From: Sphingobacteriales bacterium
Lineage (GTDB): Bacteria > Bacteroidota > Bacteroidia > Chitinophagales > Chitinophagaceae
Direction: 5' to 3'
Assembly: GCA_004144175.1 (NCBI GenBank)
Contig: SEFT01000008.1
Span: 124,001-188,000 of the forward strand
Length of the DNA stretch: 64,000 bases
Part shown: positions 1 through 9,600 of the stretch, in pieces
How positions within the stretch are numbered: position 1 is the stretch's first letter
How the letters are laid out: the number at the start of each line of letters is the position of its first letter
The notes under the pieces: model-generated
Told to the model about the DNA's origin: nothing
The model's input: only the letters and a program-made list of their open reading frames with translations
The model's database searches: none
Position numbers and translations under genes: made by a program

Positions 1-1
1 G

Positions 2-220
2 CTGAATAATCCTAAGCTGATATTGGCCGATGAGCCTACGGGTAACCTCGACCCGGATACTACCGACGAGATCATGCAGCTGCTTTTCGCGATCTGCCGC
101 GACTATCAGACGGCCTTTATCATGGCTACACACGATTATAGCATTATCCAGAAGTACCCTGCCAGAGTAGTGAGGATAGAGCAAGGCTCAGTAAAAGAAA
201 TATCGGTGGCTGGTATGTAA
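2..220 (+). CDS. ftsE: FtsE-like ABC transporter ATPase, C-terminal end (partial)
   Basis: The reading frame is open from the left edge and covers only the last 72 residues of an ABC ATPase. It begins just before the Walker B segment (LILADEPTGNLD) and carries the H-loop histidine in MATHDYSII. This wording is typical of FtsE, the ATPase of the FtsEX complex that drives septal peptidoglycan hydrolases at the inner membrane. LolD- and MacB-type ATPases share most of these motifs, so FtsE is the best but not the only reading. The start, Walker A and signature motif lie outside the window. Its stop is two bases from the convergent stop of the next gene, with no terminator between. Confidence 0.75.
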   Translation: MNNPKLILADEPTGNLDPDTTDEIMQLLFAICRDYQTAFIMATHDYSIIQKYPARVVRIEQGSVKEISVAGM

Positions 221-222
221 TG

Positions 223-984
223 CTACCGGCTGATGAGCTTTGATATGTGTTTTAGCAAGCTGAATACCCATAAAGCTGGTATTGCTATACTGAATAGGGG
301 GTTGGTTTTCCAGATAGAGCTATAAGCAGTAAGTTCACCTTTACGCATCTTCCAGAGATTGCCTGATGCACCTCCTTTTGTAAGTTGCGGCCTGCCCAGG
401 CGTGTAAGCGCTAGTGGCAGCATATAGCAGCCATATTTGTAAGCCATTCTTAGCGAGAACTCCTGGTCCTCACAATACCGCATTTCCGGATCAAAAAGCT
501 CCTTAGCCTTTTTCCGCACCGAAATACAGGATGATTGAAAAGGGTTGCTCAGCAGGACGGATGTATAAGACTTCTTTTCTAGCAAAAGGTTGCCTGCCTC
601 CATTTCAAATGAACCTAATGTATACGGATGCCCGAGAAACGCAATTTCTGGATTGCTACTGAATACCTCGCTAATGATCTTCAGCTTCTCACGGTGCCAG
701 GTATCATCCGCATCGAGGAAAGAGATGATGTCTCCGCTAGCCATACCCCATCCCCCATTACGGGCAGCCGATGGCCCCTGGTTATGGCGAAATGATACAA
801 GAGTTGTTGAAAGGTCAGGATGCGCTGAAAAATAGGCTTTGACAATCGCTGCTGTATCATCCGTACTACAGTCATCTACTACGATTATTTCATACGGTGC
901 ATGGCTTTGTTGCAGGCATGAGTCCAGCGTTTGCCTGATGGTATGGGCAGCATTATAAGCCGGTATGACAACACTTATATTCAA
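223..984 (-). CDS. Family 2 glycosyltransferase (GT-A fold)
   Basis: A 253-residue GT-A fold glycosyltransferase that would move a sugar from a nucleotide-sugar donor at the cytoplasmic face of the membrane. The nucleotide-binding VVDDCSTDD lies at residues 35-43 and the metal-binding DxD at 91-94 (DADD). The start used is TTG, two bases after the stop of the upstream family 4 transferase, so translation is probably coupled. It is the last gene of a minus-strand operon: formyltransferase, family 4 transferase, this gene. The donor and acceptor cannot be told; a surface polysaccharide or LPS O-unit is inferred from its neighbours. Confidence 0.85.
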   Translation of the reverse strand: MNISVVIPAYNAAHTIRQTLDSCLQQSHAPYEIIVVDDCSTDDTAAIVKAYFSAHPDLSTTLVSFRHNQGPSAARNGGWGMASGDIISFLDADDTWHREKLKIISEVFSSNPEIAFLGHPYTLGSFEMEAGNLLLEKKSYTSVLLSNPFQSSCISVRKKAKELFDPEMRYCEDQEFSLRMAYKYGCYMLPLALTRLGRPQLTKGGASGNLWKMRKGELTAYSSIWKTNPLFSIAIPALWVFSLLKHISKLISR

Positions 985-986
985 GG

Positions 987-2084
987 CTATCCCAGTAATT
1001 CTTTATAAACGGACAAAAGCGTTTTTTCTTCTTCCTGCCAGCAATACTTTTCTCTTGCCAGCAGGCAATTTTCGCGCATACGGCTATGGTAGGCTATATC
1101 TGTTATCATTTTGTTCAATGCAGCGCCAATATCTTCGGGGCTTGCAGGGTAGTCTATCAGGCAGGCCACTTCATATTCTTTGTTCACGTTCTGATACTCG
1201 GGGAAGTTCATGCATAGCTGTGGCACGCCATGGTGCATGTAGTCGAAAAAGCGGTTTGCCATCGACAGCACATTGCTCTTGCTGGCAGCATCAAACAGCG
1301 TGATGCCTATATAGGCAGTCTTCGTATAGTCTGCCAGCTTATCGGGCGGTACGTAGCCTTTGAAGTCTATCTTATGAGTAACATTATATTGCGCTGCCAG
1401 TTCTTTCGCCTGTTTGTAAAAGTTACCCTCGCCGCATATTACCAAAGGCATATCTACATACTGCATAGCAGGTATTAACTCTTCAAAGCAGCGCCCCTCA
1501 TTTACCCAGCCCTGGTACAGTATATAAGGCGCTGTGCTTTCCGGTTTACTAAATGGCTTTAGTACGGTGGCATTCCTTACTACTTTATAATTCACACCGT
1601 ACTTCTTCCTGAACTCGTCGGCATAACAAGGCCCGATGGTGTATCCTACCGGGAATTTCGGCACAGCGAACCGCTCTATCCAGCTCCACATCTTGTACAC
1701 CGGTGGTCGCGTCACAACTTCCTTCAATTCAGTAAAAAGCTCATGCGCATCATACACCCGTTTCGTCCCCTTTAGCGCCGATGCAAAATATACAGGCATG
1801 ATGGTATCCAGGTCTATCGCGCACATCACATCGTAGCCGCCAGATATAAGTTTGAAGAACAGCTTTCGCCAATAGTCGGCATATAGCAGCTTTCCTTGCT
1901 CGGCTATTATCGGTATGCGTATCTGTTTAAAAGAGCGTTCCGCCAGTGGTTTGCTCGTTTTTCGTTCAAATCCGATCAGCGTCACATCGTAACCCGCATT
2001 TACCAGCGATGTACATATACGTATCATACGCTGGTCGTAGTTCAGGTCATTTGTAACAGTAAATACAAGCCTCTTATTTCCCAT
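987..2084 (-). CDS. Family 4 glycosyltransferase (GT-B fold)
   Basis: A 365-residue GT-B glycosyltransferase. The N-terminal half opens with a Rossmann strand (KRLVFTVTND) and the C-terminal half holds the donor-site segment NRFFDYMHHGVPQL near residues 276-289, where family 4 enzymes have their E/D-x-hydrophobic-A/H-x-G-x-P signature. The start is a clear ATG that overlaps the 3' end of the formyltransferase gene by 11 bases, and the stop is two bases before the next transferase, so the three genes form one operon. A role in surface glycan assembly is inferred; the sugar is unknown. Confidence 0.85.
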   Translation of the reverse strand: MGNKRLVFTVTNDLNYDQRMIRICTSLVNAGYDVTLIGFERKTSKPLAERSFKQIRIPIIAEQGKLLYADYWRKLFFKLISGGYDVMCAIDLDTIMPVYFASALKGTKRVYDAHELFTELKEVVTRPPVYKMWSWIERFAVPKFPVGYTIGPCYADEFRKKYGVNYKVVRNATVLKPFSKPESTAPYILYQGWVNEGRCFEELIPAMQYVDMPLVICGEGNFYKQAKELAAQYNVTHKIDFKGYVPPDKLADYTKTAYIGITLFDAASKSNVLSMANRFFDYMHHGVPQLCMNFPEYQNVNKEYEVACLIDYPASPEDIGAALNKMITDIAYHSRMRENCLLAREKYCWQEEEKTLLSVYKELLG

Positions 2085-2826
2085 CCTTATAATCTGTCGT
2101 TAAGTAGATCTTCTTGCCGTTCATCATACAATAAGGCGGCTCAAACCCGGGCATCGATGTAGCGCGTATATGCCTTTCTATTTTATCCTTATCCCAGTCC
2201 AGGTCTATCTCTTTCAGCTTCGCTATTTCGTTGCGGTAATGGAGCGATGTGCCATGTATTGATTCGAGTGTTGTTTGCGGTGTAGCTGTATAGTTGCCAT
2301 TTATGATATCGGCAAGGCTACCTTTGAACAGCGCAACAGAAGCATCAAAAGTTAGCTGGTATAGGTCGGTTATCCAGCAACCCTCGGGTATTTCAAACCG
2401 TTTCTGAAAAAGTATAGCCCCATGGTCAATATTCTTGTCCATCACATGTATCGTAGTGCCAAATTCTTTTTTGCCTTCTATAATAGCATAAGAGAACTGG
2501 TTACTGCCGCGATACTCAGGCAAGGGAGCCATATGCAGGTTCACTGCCACCTGCTTTGACTTTGCTATATGTGCAGGCTTTAATATCTCATGGTACTGTA
2601 CCGAATAGAGTATATCACATTCAGGCAATTCACTAAGGCCGGCAATTACCGGAATGTCATGTTTCGATGCCAATGCGGCCAGATCCGAGTCTCCCGAAAA
2701 TTCCTTTCTGGCTTGCGTCAACAGCCCAATGATTTCAATATTTAGCTCTGGTGTAGCTGCCACCAGGTGGCTGAAACACTGGTAGCCTATAGGTTTCGAG
2801 CCAAGAAAAATGATCTTTTTCTTCAT
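2074..2826 (-). CDS. Formyltransferase-family protein (probable sugar N-formyltransferase)
   Basis: A 250-residue member of the 10-formyltetrahydrofolate-dependent formyltransferase family, the fold of methionyl-tRNA formyltransferase. The catalytic triad is visible: Asn96 and His98 in VNLHMAPLPEYRG, and Asp134 in NIDHGAILF. It lacks the C-terminal tRNA-binding domain of Fmt, which is about 310 residues, and it is the first gene of an operon with two glycosyltransferases. A role in formylating an amino sugar of a surface glycan (as in the VioF/WbkC type) is therefore inferred over a role in translation. The start is ATG at 2826, divergent from another glycosyltransferase gene. Confidence 0.8.
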   Translation of the reverse strand: MKKKIIFLGSKPIGYQCFSHLVAATPELNIEIIGLLTQARKEFSGDSDLAALASKHDIPVIAGLSELPECDILYSVQYHEILKPAHIAKSKQVAVNLHMAPLPEYRGSNQFSYAIIEGKKEFGTTIHVMDKNIDHGAILFQKRFEIPEGCWITDLYQLTFDASVALFKGSLADIINGNYTATPQTTLESIHGTSLHYRNEIAKLKEIDLDWDKDKIERHIRATSMPGFEPPYCMMNGKKIYLTTDYKDGK

Positions 2827-2883
2827 TACCGCATAAAAATACGCGTTTTAAAGTTGTAGTTTATTTTCGTAACTCGCAGGCCA

Positions 2884-4098
2884 ATGTCAGGTAAACGCAT
2901 ATTGATACTTACAAACCGGGTTCCTTATCCGCTCAACGATGGCGGCAACCTTGCCATGCATGCCATGATAGAAAGCTATCGCGAGGCTGGGTGGAAGGTA
3001 GCGCTGATGTCGATGAACACAACACGGCATTACATCACCCCCGACCAGATAAGCCGGATATATAATGACATCGACTCTTTTGAGACGGTACCTGTAGACA
3101 ATCGCGTGAAGCCATTGAACACCATGTCGAACTTCCTGTTCAGCAATGTGCCCAACCACGTGATGCGCTTTACCAATGCTGAATTTGCCAGCAGGCTTAA
3201 ATGTACGATCGACGACTTTGATCCGGATGTGATACAGGTAGAGAGCATATTCCTTACAGGTTACCTGGCCGATGTGCGCAAAGAAGGTAAGATAAAGACT
3301 GTACTGCGCCTGCACAATATAGAGTACCAGATATGGCAGCGGCTGGCAATGGAGTACAAGGGCTTTGTCAAGTATTTCTACTTCAAAAACCTTTCGGGCC
3401 GCATTAAGAGTTACGAGGAATGGGCGTGGAAGCAATACAATCTGCTGCTGCCGATAACTGATGTAGACGCTGCTGTGGTAAAACAAAGTGATCCCGCAGC
3501 GCCAACGCTAACAGTACCCTTTGGTATAGACACAAATAAAGTAAAAGCCACGCAAGCCGATCTAAAAAAGGGCTACCACATTGGCGCTATGGATTGGATA
3601 CCCAACCGCGAGGCTATGACCTGGTTCTTGCAGGATGTATGGCCAACATTGCATAAGGAGGTGCCCGATTTTAAATTCTATTTCGCGGGCCGCGATATGC
3701 CTGCGTCTTTTGCAAAGCTCAATATTGAAGGGGCTACCTGTATGGGCGAGGTGCCTGATGCCAATACCTTTATTGCCGATAAGAAGATACTTATAGTGCC
3801 ATTGCGTTCGGGTGGGGGTATACGTGTAAAGATACTGGAGGCCATGGCTGCCGGTAAGGTGGTGATAAGTACCGAAATAGGTATGCAGGGTATAGATGCC
3901 ATAGATGATGTACACTATATAAGGGCAAATGACGCAAGGGCGTTTATAAACGCCGTAAAATGGTGCCTGAGCAAACCCGAGCAAGCTGAGATAATAGCAA
4001 ACAATGCGCGAAAACTGGCTTTAGAGAAATACGACCGCCAGGTCATCATGCTGGGGCTTAACCAAAAGTTGCAACAAATGCTTGCGCCCAAAGCGTAA
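2884..4098 (+). CDS. Family 4 glycosyltransferase
   Basis: A 404-residue GT-B glycosyltransferase. The N-terminus reads ILILTNRVPYPLNDGGN, the acceptor-side opening common in Bacteroidota family 4 enzymes, and the donor-side signature RSGGGIRVKILEAMAAGKVV is at about residues 308-327. It starts at ATG 2884 after a 57-base divergent gap that holds a near-consensus TATTTTCG box. It closely resembles the transferase at 5447-6625 in its opening and its C-terminal signature, so the two may be paralogues acting on the same glycan. The substrate is unknown. Confidence 0.85.
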   Translation: MSGKRILILTNRVPYPLNDGGNLAMHAMIESYREAGWKVALMSMNTTRHYITPDQISRIYNDIDSFETVPVDNRVKPLNTMSNFLFSNVPNHVMRFTNAEFASRLKCTIDDFDPDVIQVESIFLTGYLADVRKEGKIKTVLRLHNIEYQIWQRLAMEYKGFVKYFYFKNLSGRIKSYEEWAWKQYNLLLPITDVDAAVVKQSDPAAPTLTVPFGIDTNKVKATQADLKKGYHIGAMDWIPNREAMTWFLQDVWPTLHKEVPDFKFYFAGRDMPASFAKLNIEGATCMGEVPDANTFIADKKILIVPLRSGGGIRVKILEAMAAGKVVISTEIGMQGIDAIDDVHYIRANDARAFINAVKWCLSKPEQAEIIANNARKLALEKYDRQVIMLGLNQKLQQMLAPKA

Positions 4099-4187
4099 AA
4101 TGGCTTATTCGTAACGCTCTTTCACCGTTTTGTCAATTTTATAAGTATTATCGATAAATCCATATCCGATTTACCTGCAATAGATTG

Positions 4188-4195
4188 TAAATTTG
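4188..4195 (+). promoter_or_regulatory. Bacteroidota -7 promoter box (TAAATTTG) before ribBA
   Basis: An exact match to TAnnTTTG, 27 bases before the ribBA start codon. No TTG is seen at the expected -33 distance. The leader is too short for an FMN riboswitch and shows none of its conserved segments. Confidence 0.45.
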
Positions 4196-4222
4196 CGTGT
4201 ACAATAATTTAAGAGGGTTTAT

Positions 4223-5422
4223 ATGCTTGATACGATAGAATCTGCACTCGAAGATCTTAGGGCCGGAAAACTGCTGATAGTGGTGGATGATGAGGACCGC
4301 GAGAATGAAGGTGACTTTGTGACCGCTGCGCGGAATGTTACTCCCGAGGTCATCAACTTCATGTCGAAACACGGTAGGGGCCTTATATGCGCACCTATTA
4401 CCGAGAAGCGTTGCGAAGAGCTGAAGCTGAACTTGATGGTGGAAGACAATACCGTACTGCACCAGACTCCGTTTACCGTTTCTGTCGATCTTATAGGCCA
4501 GGGCTGCACTACTGGTATCTCTGCTCACGACCGTGCAAAAACCGTACAAGCACTCATAGACCCAAATACAAAACCTGAAGACCTGGGTCGTCCGGGCCAT
4601 ATATTCCCACTCAGGGCCAAAGACGAGGGTGTACTGCGCCGCTCGGGCCATACCGAGGCTACCGTTGATCTTGCCCGCCTTGCTGGTTTTGAGCCTGCCG
4701 GTGTACTGGTCGAGATCATGAATGATGATGGTACCATGGCGCGCTTGCCCGAGCTGAGGGAAATAGCTAAGAAATTCGATCTGAAGATCATCTCTATAAA
4801 AGACCTGATCGCGTATCGCCTCCGTACCGAAAGCCTGGTAGCAGAAGAAGTACGTGTACACATGCCTACAAAGCATGGTGATTTCGAGCTGGTTTCTTTC
4901 CGCCAGTTGAATACTGGTGAAGAGCACCTGGCGCTGATGAAAGGTACCTGGGACAAGGACGAACCTGTACTGGTTCGCGTTCACAGTTCTTGCTTCACAG
5001 GTGATATCCTGCATTCACTACGTTGCGACTGCGGTGAGCAGCTGCAAAAAGCCATGGAAATGGTGGAAGAAGCCGGTAAAGGAGTAGTACTATACATGAA
5101 CCAGGAAGGCCGCGGTATAGGACTGCTAAATAAGCTGAAAGCATACAAGCTGCAGGAAGAAGGAAAAGATACGGTTGAGGCAAACCTCGCTCTTGGCTTT
5201 AAGAACGACCAGCGCGACTATGGCGTAGGTGCACAGATACTTCGCCACCTGGGTGTATCTAAGATACGCCTGATGACCAACAACCCGCGCAAACGCGCCG
5301 GATTGCTGGGCTACGGACTTGAGATCGTGGACAACGTACCTATCGAAATAGTTCCGAATCCGCACAATCAATTTTACCTCCAGACCAAAAGGGATAAGCT
5401 GGGCCACGAAATACTGAAATAA
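4223..5422 (+). CDS. ribBA: Bifunctional 3,4-dihydroxy-2-butanone-4-phosphate synthase / GTP cyclohydrolase II
   Basis: A 399-residue fusion enzyme that makes both precursors of riboflavin. The RibB domain (about 1-200) forms dihydroxybutanone phosphate from ribulose 5-phosphate; its acidic metal loop [11 protein letters not shown] is at about 22-32 and [14 protein letters not shown] follows near 140. The RibA domain (about 205-399) opens GTP; its zinc cysteines are Cys257, Cys268 and Cys270, and GRGIGL and NNPRKRAGL are intact. Both halves look active. The ATG at 4223 follows an AAGAGGG ribosome site. It sits alone between glycosyltransferase genes and away from other rib genes. Confidence 0.96.
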   Translation: MLDTIESALEDLRAGKLLIVVDDEDRENEGDFVTAARNVTPEVINFMSKHGRGLICAPITEKRCEELKLNLMVEDNTVLHQTPFTVSVDLIGQGCTTGISAHDRAKTVQALIDPNTKPEDLGRPGHIFPLRAKDEGVLRRSGHTEATVDLARLAGFEPAGVLVEIMNDDGTMARLPELREIAKKFDLKIISIKDLIAYRLRTESLVAEEVRVHMPTKHGDFELVSFRQLNTGEEHLALMKGTWDKDEPVLVRVHSSCFTGDILHSLRCDCGEQLQKAMEMVEEAGKGVVLYMNQEGRGIGLLNKLKAYKLQEEGKDTVEANLALGFKNDQRDYGVGAQILRHLGVSKIRLMTNNPRKRAGLLGYGLEIVDNVPIEIVPNPHNQFYLQTKRDKLGHEILK

Positions 5423-5446
5423 AAGCAAGGCCATAAAGTAGCTACT

Positions 5447-6625
5447 TTGAAGTTTCTGTTTCTTGCCAACCGCATACCATATCCCCCTTACCGGGGCGAT
5501 AAGCTGAAGATATATAACCTCGCAAAGCGATTGCAGCATCATGAGCTGCACCTGCTCACCTTTGCGCAAACAAAAGAAGAGTTTGCGTACAAGCAGGAGC
5601 TGGATAAGATATTCAAAAGCGTAACGCTGGTTTATCTGGCTAAATGGAAGTCGGCCCTCAACTGCCTGAGTGCACCATGGGATAGTACGCCATTACAGGT
5701 ACAATATTTCCGTTCGGCAGAGATGCGCAAAAAGCTGGATGAGGTCCTGGCCGCGCATAAATTTGATGCAATACATGTGCAGCATCTGCGCATGTCGCCC
5801 TACCTGGCTGCCCGCCAGGACATCCCCCGCATCCTCGACTTGCCCGATGCCTATTCGCTCTATTGGGAGCGGCGCAGGTCGGCAAAGCGTAGCCTTGCGG
5901 TTAGCCTGTTCGAGAACATGGAGCAGAAGCGGGTTCTGGATTACGAGCCGATACTCAAGAAATACGACCTATCGCTGGTTTGTTCGCAGGAGGACCTTGC
6001 ATACTTGAAACAAGTACATAAACTCGATAATATCCACCTGCTGCCCAATGGCGTCGACCTCGACACCTTTGCACCACGCAATCACAACTATACGCACAAC
6101 CATACTTTGCTTTTTACGGGCAATATGGACTATGCACCCAATGTAGATGCGGTAGTCTATTTTACTAATGAAGTACTACCACTCATTCGCGCTAAGTTTC
6201 CGAATGTGCAGTTTGTCATAGCAGGGCAGCGCCCAATCAAAAAAGTACAGGACCTGGCCAACGACCATGTAAAGGTTACAGGCTTTATACAAGACCTGGC
6301 AGCCGTGTATAACGAGGCCAGCGTAGTAGTAGCGCCCCTGCGCTTTGGTGCCGGTACGCAAAACAAAGTGCTCGAGGCAATGGCAATGGGTATACCTGTT
6401 GTCTGCTCCAATATCGGCTTTGCAGGTCTTGGTATTGAAAGCGGTGAGGGTGCTATTATGCAAACCGAAGCTACAGCCTTTGCCGAAAGTGTGATGCAAC
6501 TACTTAGTAGCGAGGCTATGCGTCGCGATGTAGGGCAGAAGGGTGTAGCAGTAATGAAAAGCAGGTTTGGCTGGGATGCTATAGCGAAGCAGTTGGAAGC
6601 TTATTTATTACAAATAGCCAGGTAG
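5447..6625 (+). CDS. Family 4 glycosyltransferase (sugar transferase, stp1-like)
   Basis: A 392-residue GT-B glycosyltransferase opening with FLANRIPYPPYRGDKLKIYN, the form seen in the exosortase-associated sugar transferase (TIGR03087) group, and ending with the donor signature RFGAGTQNKVLEAMAMGIP at about residues 297-315. The start is a TTG, 24 bases after ribBA, so it may be read through from ribBA. Its stop lies five bases from the convergent tamB-like gene. No exosortase gene is seen here, so the family name gives only its kind, not its pathway. Confidence 0.82.
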   Translation: MKFLFLANRIPYPPYRGDKLKIYNLAKRLQHHELHLLTFAQTKEEFAYKQELDKIFKSVTLVYLAKWKSALNCLSAPWDSTPLQVQYFRSAEMRKKLDEVLAAHKFDAIHVQHLRMSPYLAARQDIPRILDLPDAYSLYWERRRSAKRSLAVSLFENMEQKRVLDYEPILKKYDLSLVCSQEDLAYLKQVHKLDNIHLLPNGVDLDTFAPRNHNYTHNHTLLFTGNMDYAPNVDAVVYFTNEVLPLIRAKFPNVQFVIAGQRPIKKVQDLANDHVKVTGFIQDLAAVYNEASVVVAPLRFGAGTQNKVLEAMAMGIPVVCSNIGFAGLGIESGEGAIMQTEATAFAESVMQLLSSEAMRRDVGQKGVAVMKSRFGWDAIAKQLEAYLLQIAR

Positions 6626-6630
6626 GTATC

Positions 6631-9600
6631 TTACCAGGTTCCTACACGTTTTTCTTTCGATGTATCGGTTGCAGGTGTGGCAGGTTGCTGGCGCAGCTCT
6701 TCCAGTTGGGCCGCATAGTCGGCCTTGCCGAATAAGCCACTCAGTGTGTTAAAGCTCTTCTTCCACGAAAGGCCGACACCACCTCTCCACATGTTAGAGT
6801 TATTCACCACGTCGTAGCTCTGCATCCTGAATACGTTCAGGCGTAGGTTGCTACCTTCTTTTATCTGGTATTGTGCGCGGAAGTCGCCTACGGGATTAAA
6901 GTTGTTTCTGTTATTGCTCGACGTACCGGTAGCACGGCCCCAGTCAAGCGAACTACCCACTTCTACATTCAGGCGGTTATTATACAGGCTTTTCTTGAAG
7001 CCGAGTGAAAGCTCATTACGACTTACCGTTCCTGCTTCTGCAGTATACGGATTGTATTTAAAGTCTACAGAAAGGTCTTTATCCCCCGTTATCTTACTTA
7101 CAATATTGGTAAGCTGAGAGGATGCCGTGCTTGAAAAGATAGAACTCACATTGCTGATAGCCCCTGTACGCGCACTATTGGTAAGGCCGGAGTTGGAGCC
7201 GGTTTCCGGCGGTATAAAACTGTTGATCAGCAACAGCGAACCTACCTGTGTGTAGAGTTGTTGTTCATTTTGGTTATACACCATTAAACGGTTGTAGGCC
7301 GATGTTCCTACAGCGCGTTTATTAGGTACATCCAACCTAAAGGTAAGCTTAGGCTCTTCCAGTGAGCCCTTCATGTTCAGCAATACGTTTACATCCTGCG
7401 CCTGTTTTGCTTCTTTGGCTTCGTTCTCATCCACCAATGATTTCTCCGACTCTGTAAGTACGTCGAATAATCTCGCTCTCGTTGTGTATACGCCGTCCAC
7501 ATCCAACCGTGTCTCTTCAATAGAACCGTTAAAATCTATACGGCCACCAGTGAGGGCAAACACTCTTTTAAAGAAAAGCTGGCTGATGGTAAATACATAG
7601 TTACCTTCTATGATGTTGTAGCTGCCGTTCATGCGCATATCGCTATTGGCAGGTATGTCGAGCGCTATATTACCAGTACCTTTTGCATTGATGGCGTCAC
7701 CTGTGGATGGGTCGAGCACCAGCGATATCTCTGCCAGTTCATTCAATCGGGCATCGATATTGATACTAATCCTGTTCTCTTTTTTCTTCACTACTTCCTG
7801 CTCTTTGCCGTACGTTTTAAAGGTGACATAGCTATAGCTGCTCATCTCGGTAGTGGTAGTGATGGGCAGGTAGAGGTGAGAGGCAGCACGCGGCCTTGCA
7901 TCCACTATCCTTATCGACAGGTCTTCAAGCGGACCTGTTATATTAAGACTCCTGAAACCTGCTATCAGGTTGCCATAAAACAGGTCGCTCTCGTGCTCGC
8001 GCAGGTTCATTACCTCAAATTTGGAAGAACCCGCACTGATGTTGAAGCGGAAGTCTTTAAAGCGATTGTGATATACTTTACCAATGAGTAGGGCATTGTT
8101 CTTAAGCGCATCGTATACGCTTACCGTACCCACGTCTATCGAGTCGTTGTTCACGGATATGTTCGCGGTGGGTATAGTATAAGTTGTACCCAGTATGTCC
8201 AGCTTCATAGTGCCATTGTCCAGCCTAACCTGTCCGTTCACATCCGGGGCGCTGGCGGTGCCGCCTATGTTCACTGTTCCATTAAGCGTACCACCGATAT
8301 TGCTCATAAAGCCCTCCAAGAAAGGCCCTGCTAAGCCAATAGGCGCATTCTGAAAGCGCACCACACCATCCAGCTTTTGGTTGTTGGTTTTAGTACTATC
8401 GAAGAGTACATTGCCCGCCGCCGTTATCGACGAATTACCCCTGTAGATCCCGCTCTTGGGGTCCAGATTTATGAGTTGCTTCCGTGCATCGTAGCTGCCG
8501 GCAATATTGATATTGCCGATCGTATCTGCACCCAGCCTCACATCATTGGCCCTTACATCGCCCGACACGATTATATGCGTGAATATATCTTCCAGTATGA
8601 TGTCGCCATTGATACGCCCTTCCGGTTCGTAAGCCGATATACCGGCAAGGCTGCCTATCAGCGCTACATCCAAGTTGCGGATGCCAACACCCAATACATT
8701 TTTGCCCAGCTCTTCTCTTGAGTTAGCTGCTATCTCCTGCAGGCCCGACCTCATTACAAGGTTGCGTATGTAAAGGTAGTTACCGCTAAGGGTTATATCG
8801 CTGCCACCCGGTATCTCCCATTTCTTTTGCTTCAGAAAAAACTCGGAAGGAAGGATATTGAAGTACAGCGAATCGCTGCTGGCATAGGCGGTTCCATTCA
8901 GCGTAGCCGTACCATAGTCGTCCGATATCGAATTAGTTGCAATGTTGAATGCAAGCGAGTCATTACCTACCGTTGTGGTCACACTTACAGAGCCGGTCAG
9001 TACGCTGTCACCTACAGTCACGTTCTCGGCGCTCAGGTTCAGGCCAAGGGTGTTATTATTACCATCGCCGTTTACGGTTGTATTCCTTATGGTAATGCCG
9101 CTGATGTAGCCATAGGGCACATTTACATTCAGTGTCAGCTTTTGTTGCGTGGTGTTCAGTATGCCTTTTATTTCGGTATTGCTAAAGCCTTTGATGTCCG
9201 GAACGATAACGCCCAGCAAGCTGTCAATTTGATTAGTTGTAATGTCGAATGAGATATCCTGTTTGGCTGCAAACTCTTTAGGCGGCGCTATATAGTTGGG
9301 AAGATACCGCGATATATAGTACTGAAAAGAGTAAGGGAGGCTACTCAACTGATAGTCACCGTTGATGTTAGCCGTCAGCGCATTACTCTGTATCGATAGC
9401 TGTTTCTTACCATTATTCTCAGCTGACCGCACATATACCGAGTCAATATCCAGGTGGTGGCCGTTACGGTTCACGTTTACGTTATACAGCTTGGCATATC
9501 CCAGGAAGTTGTCTATATGATTACCTGTCCAGTCGAGGTCAAAGTCGGCAGAAGCGGTGATGGAATCATTTACCAGCTTCAGCGCCATCAGGTTGCTGTA

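Noticed and set aside
2887-3486. Long minus-strand frame opposite the family 4 glycosyltransferase
   Set aside because: It lies wholly within a gene with clear family motifs and its translation has no domain-like pattern.
4099-4222. FMN riboswitch before ribBA
   Set aside because: The leader is only about 120 bases and lacks the conserved segments of the aptamer.
4148-5014. 288-residue minus-strand frame opposite ribBA
   Set aside because: It is a shadow of a well-supported gene; the long open frame reflects codon use on the other strand.
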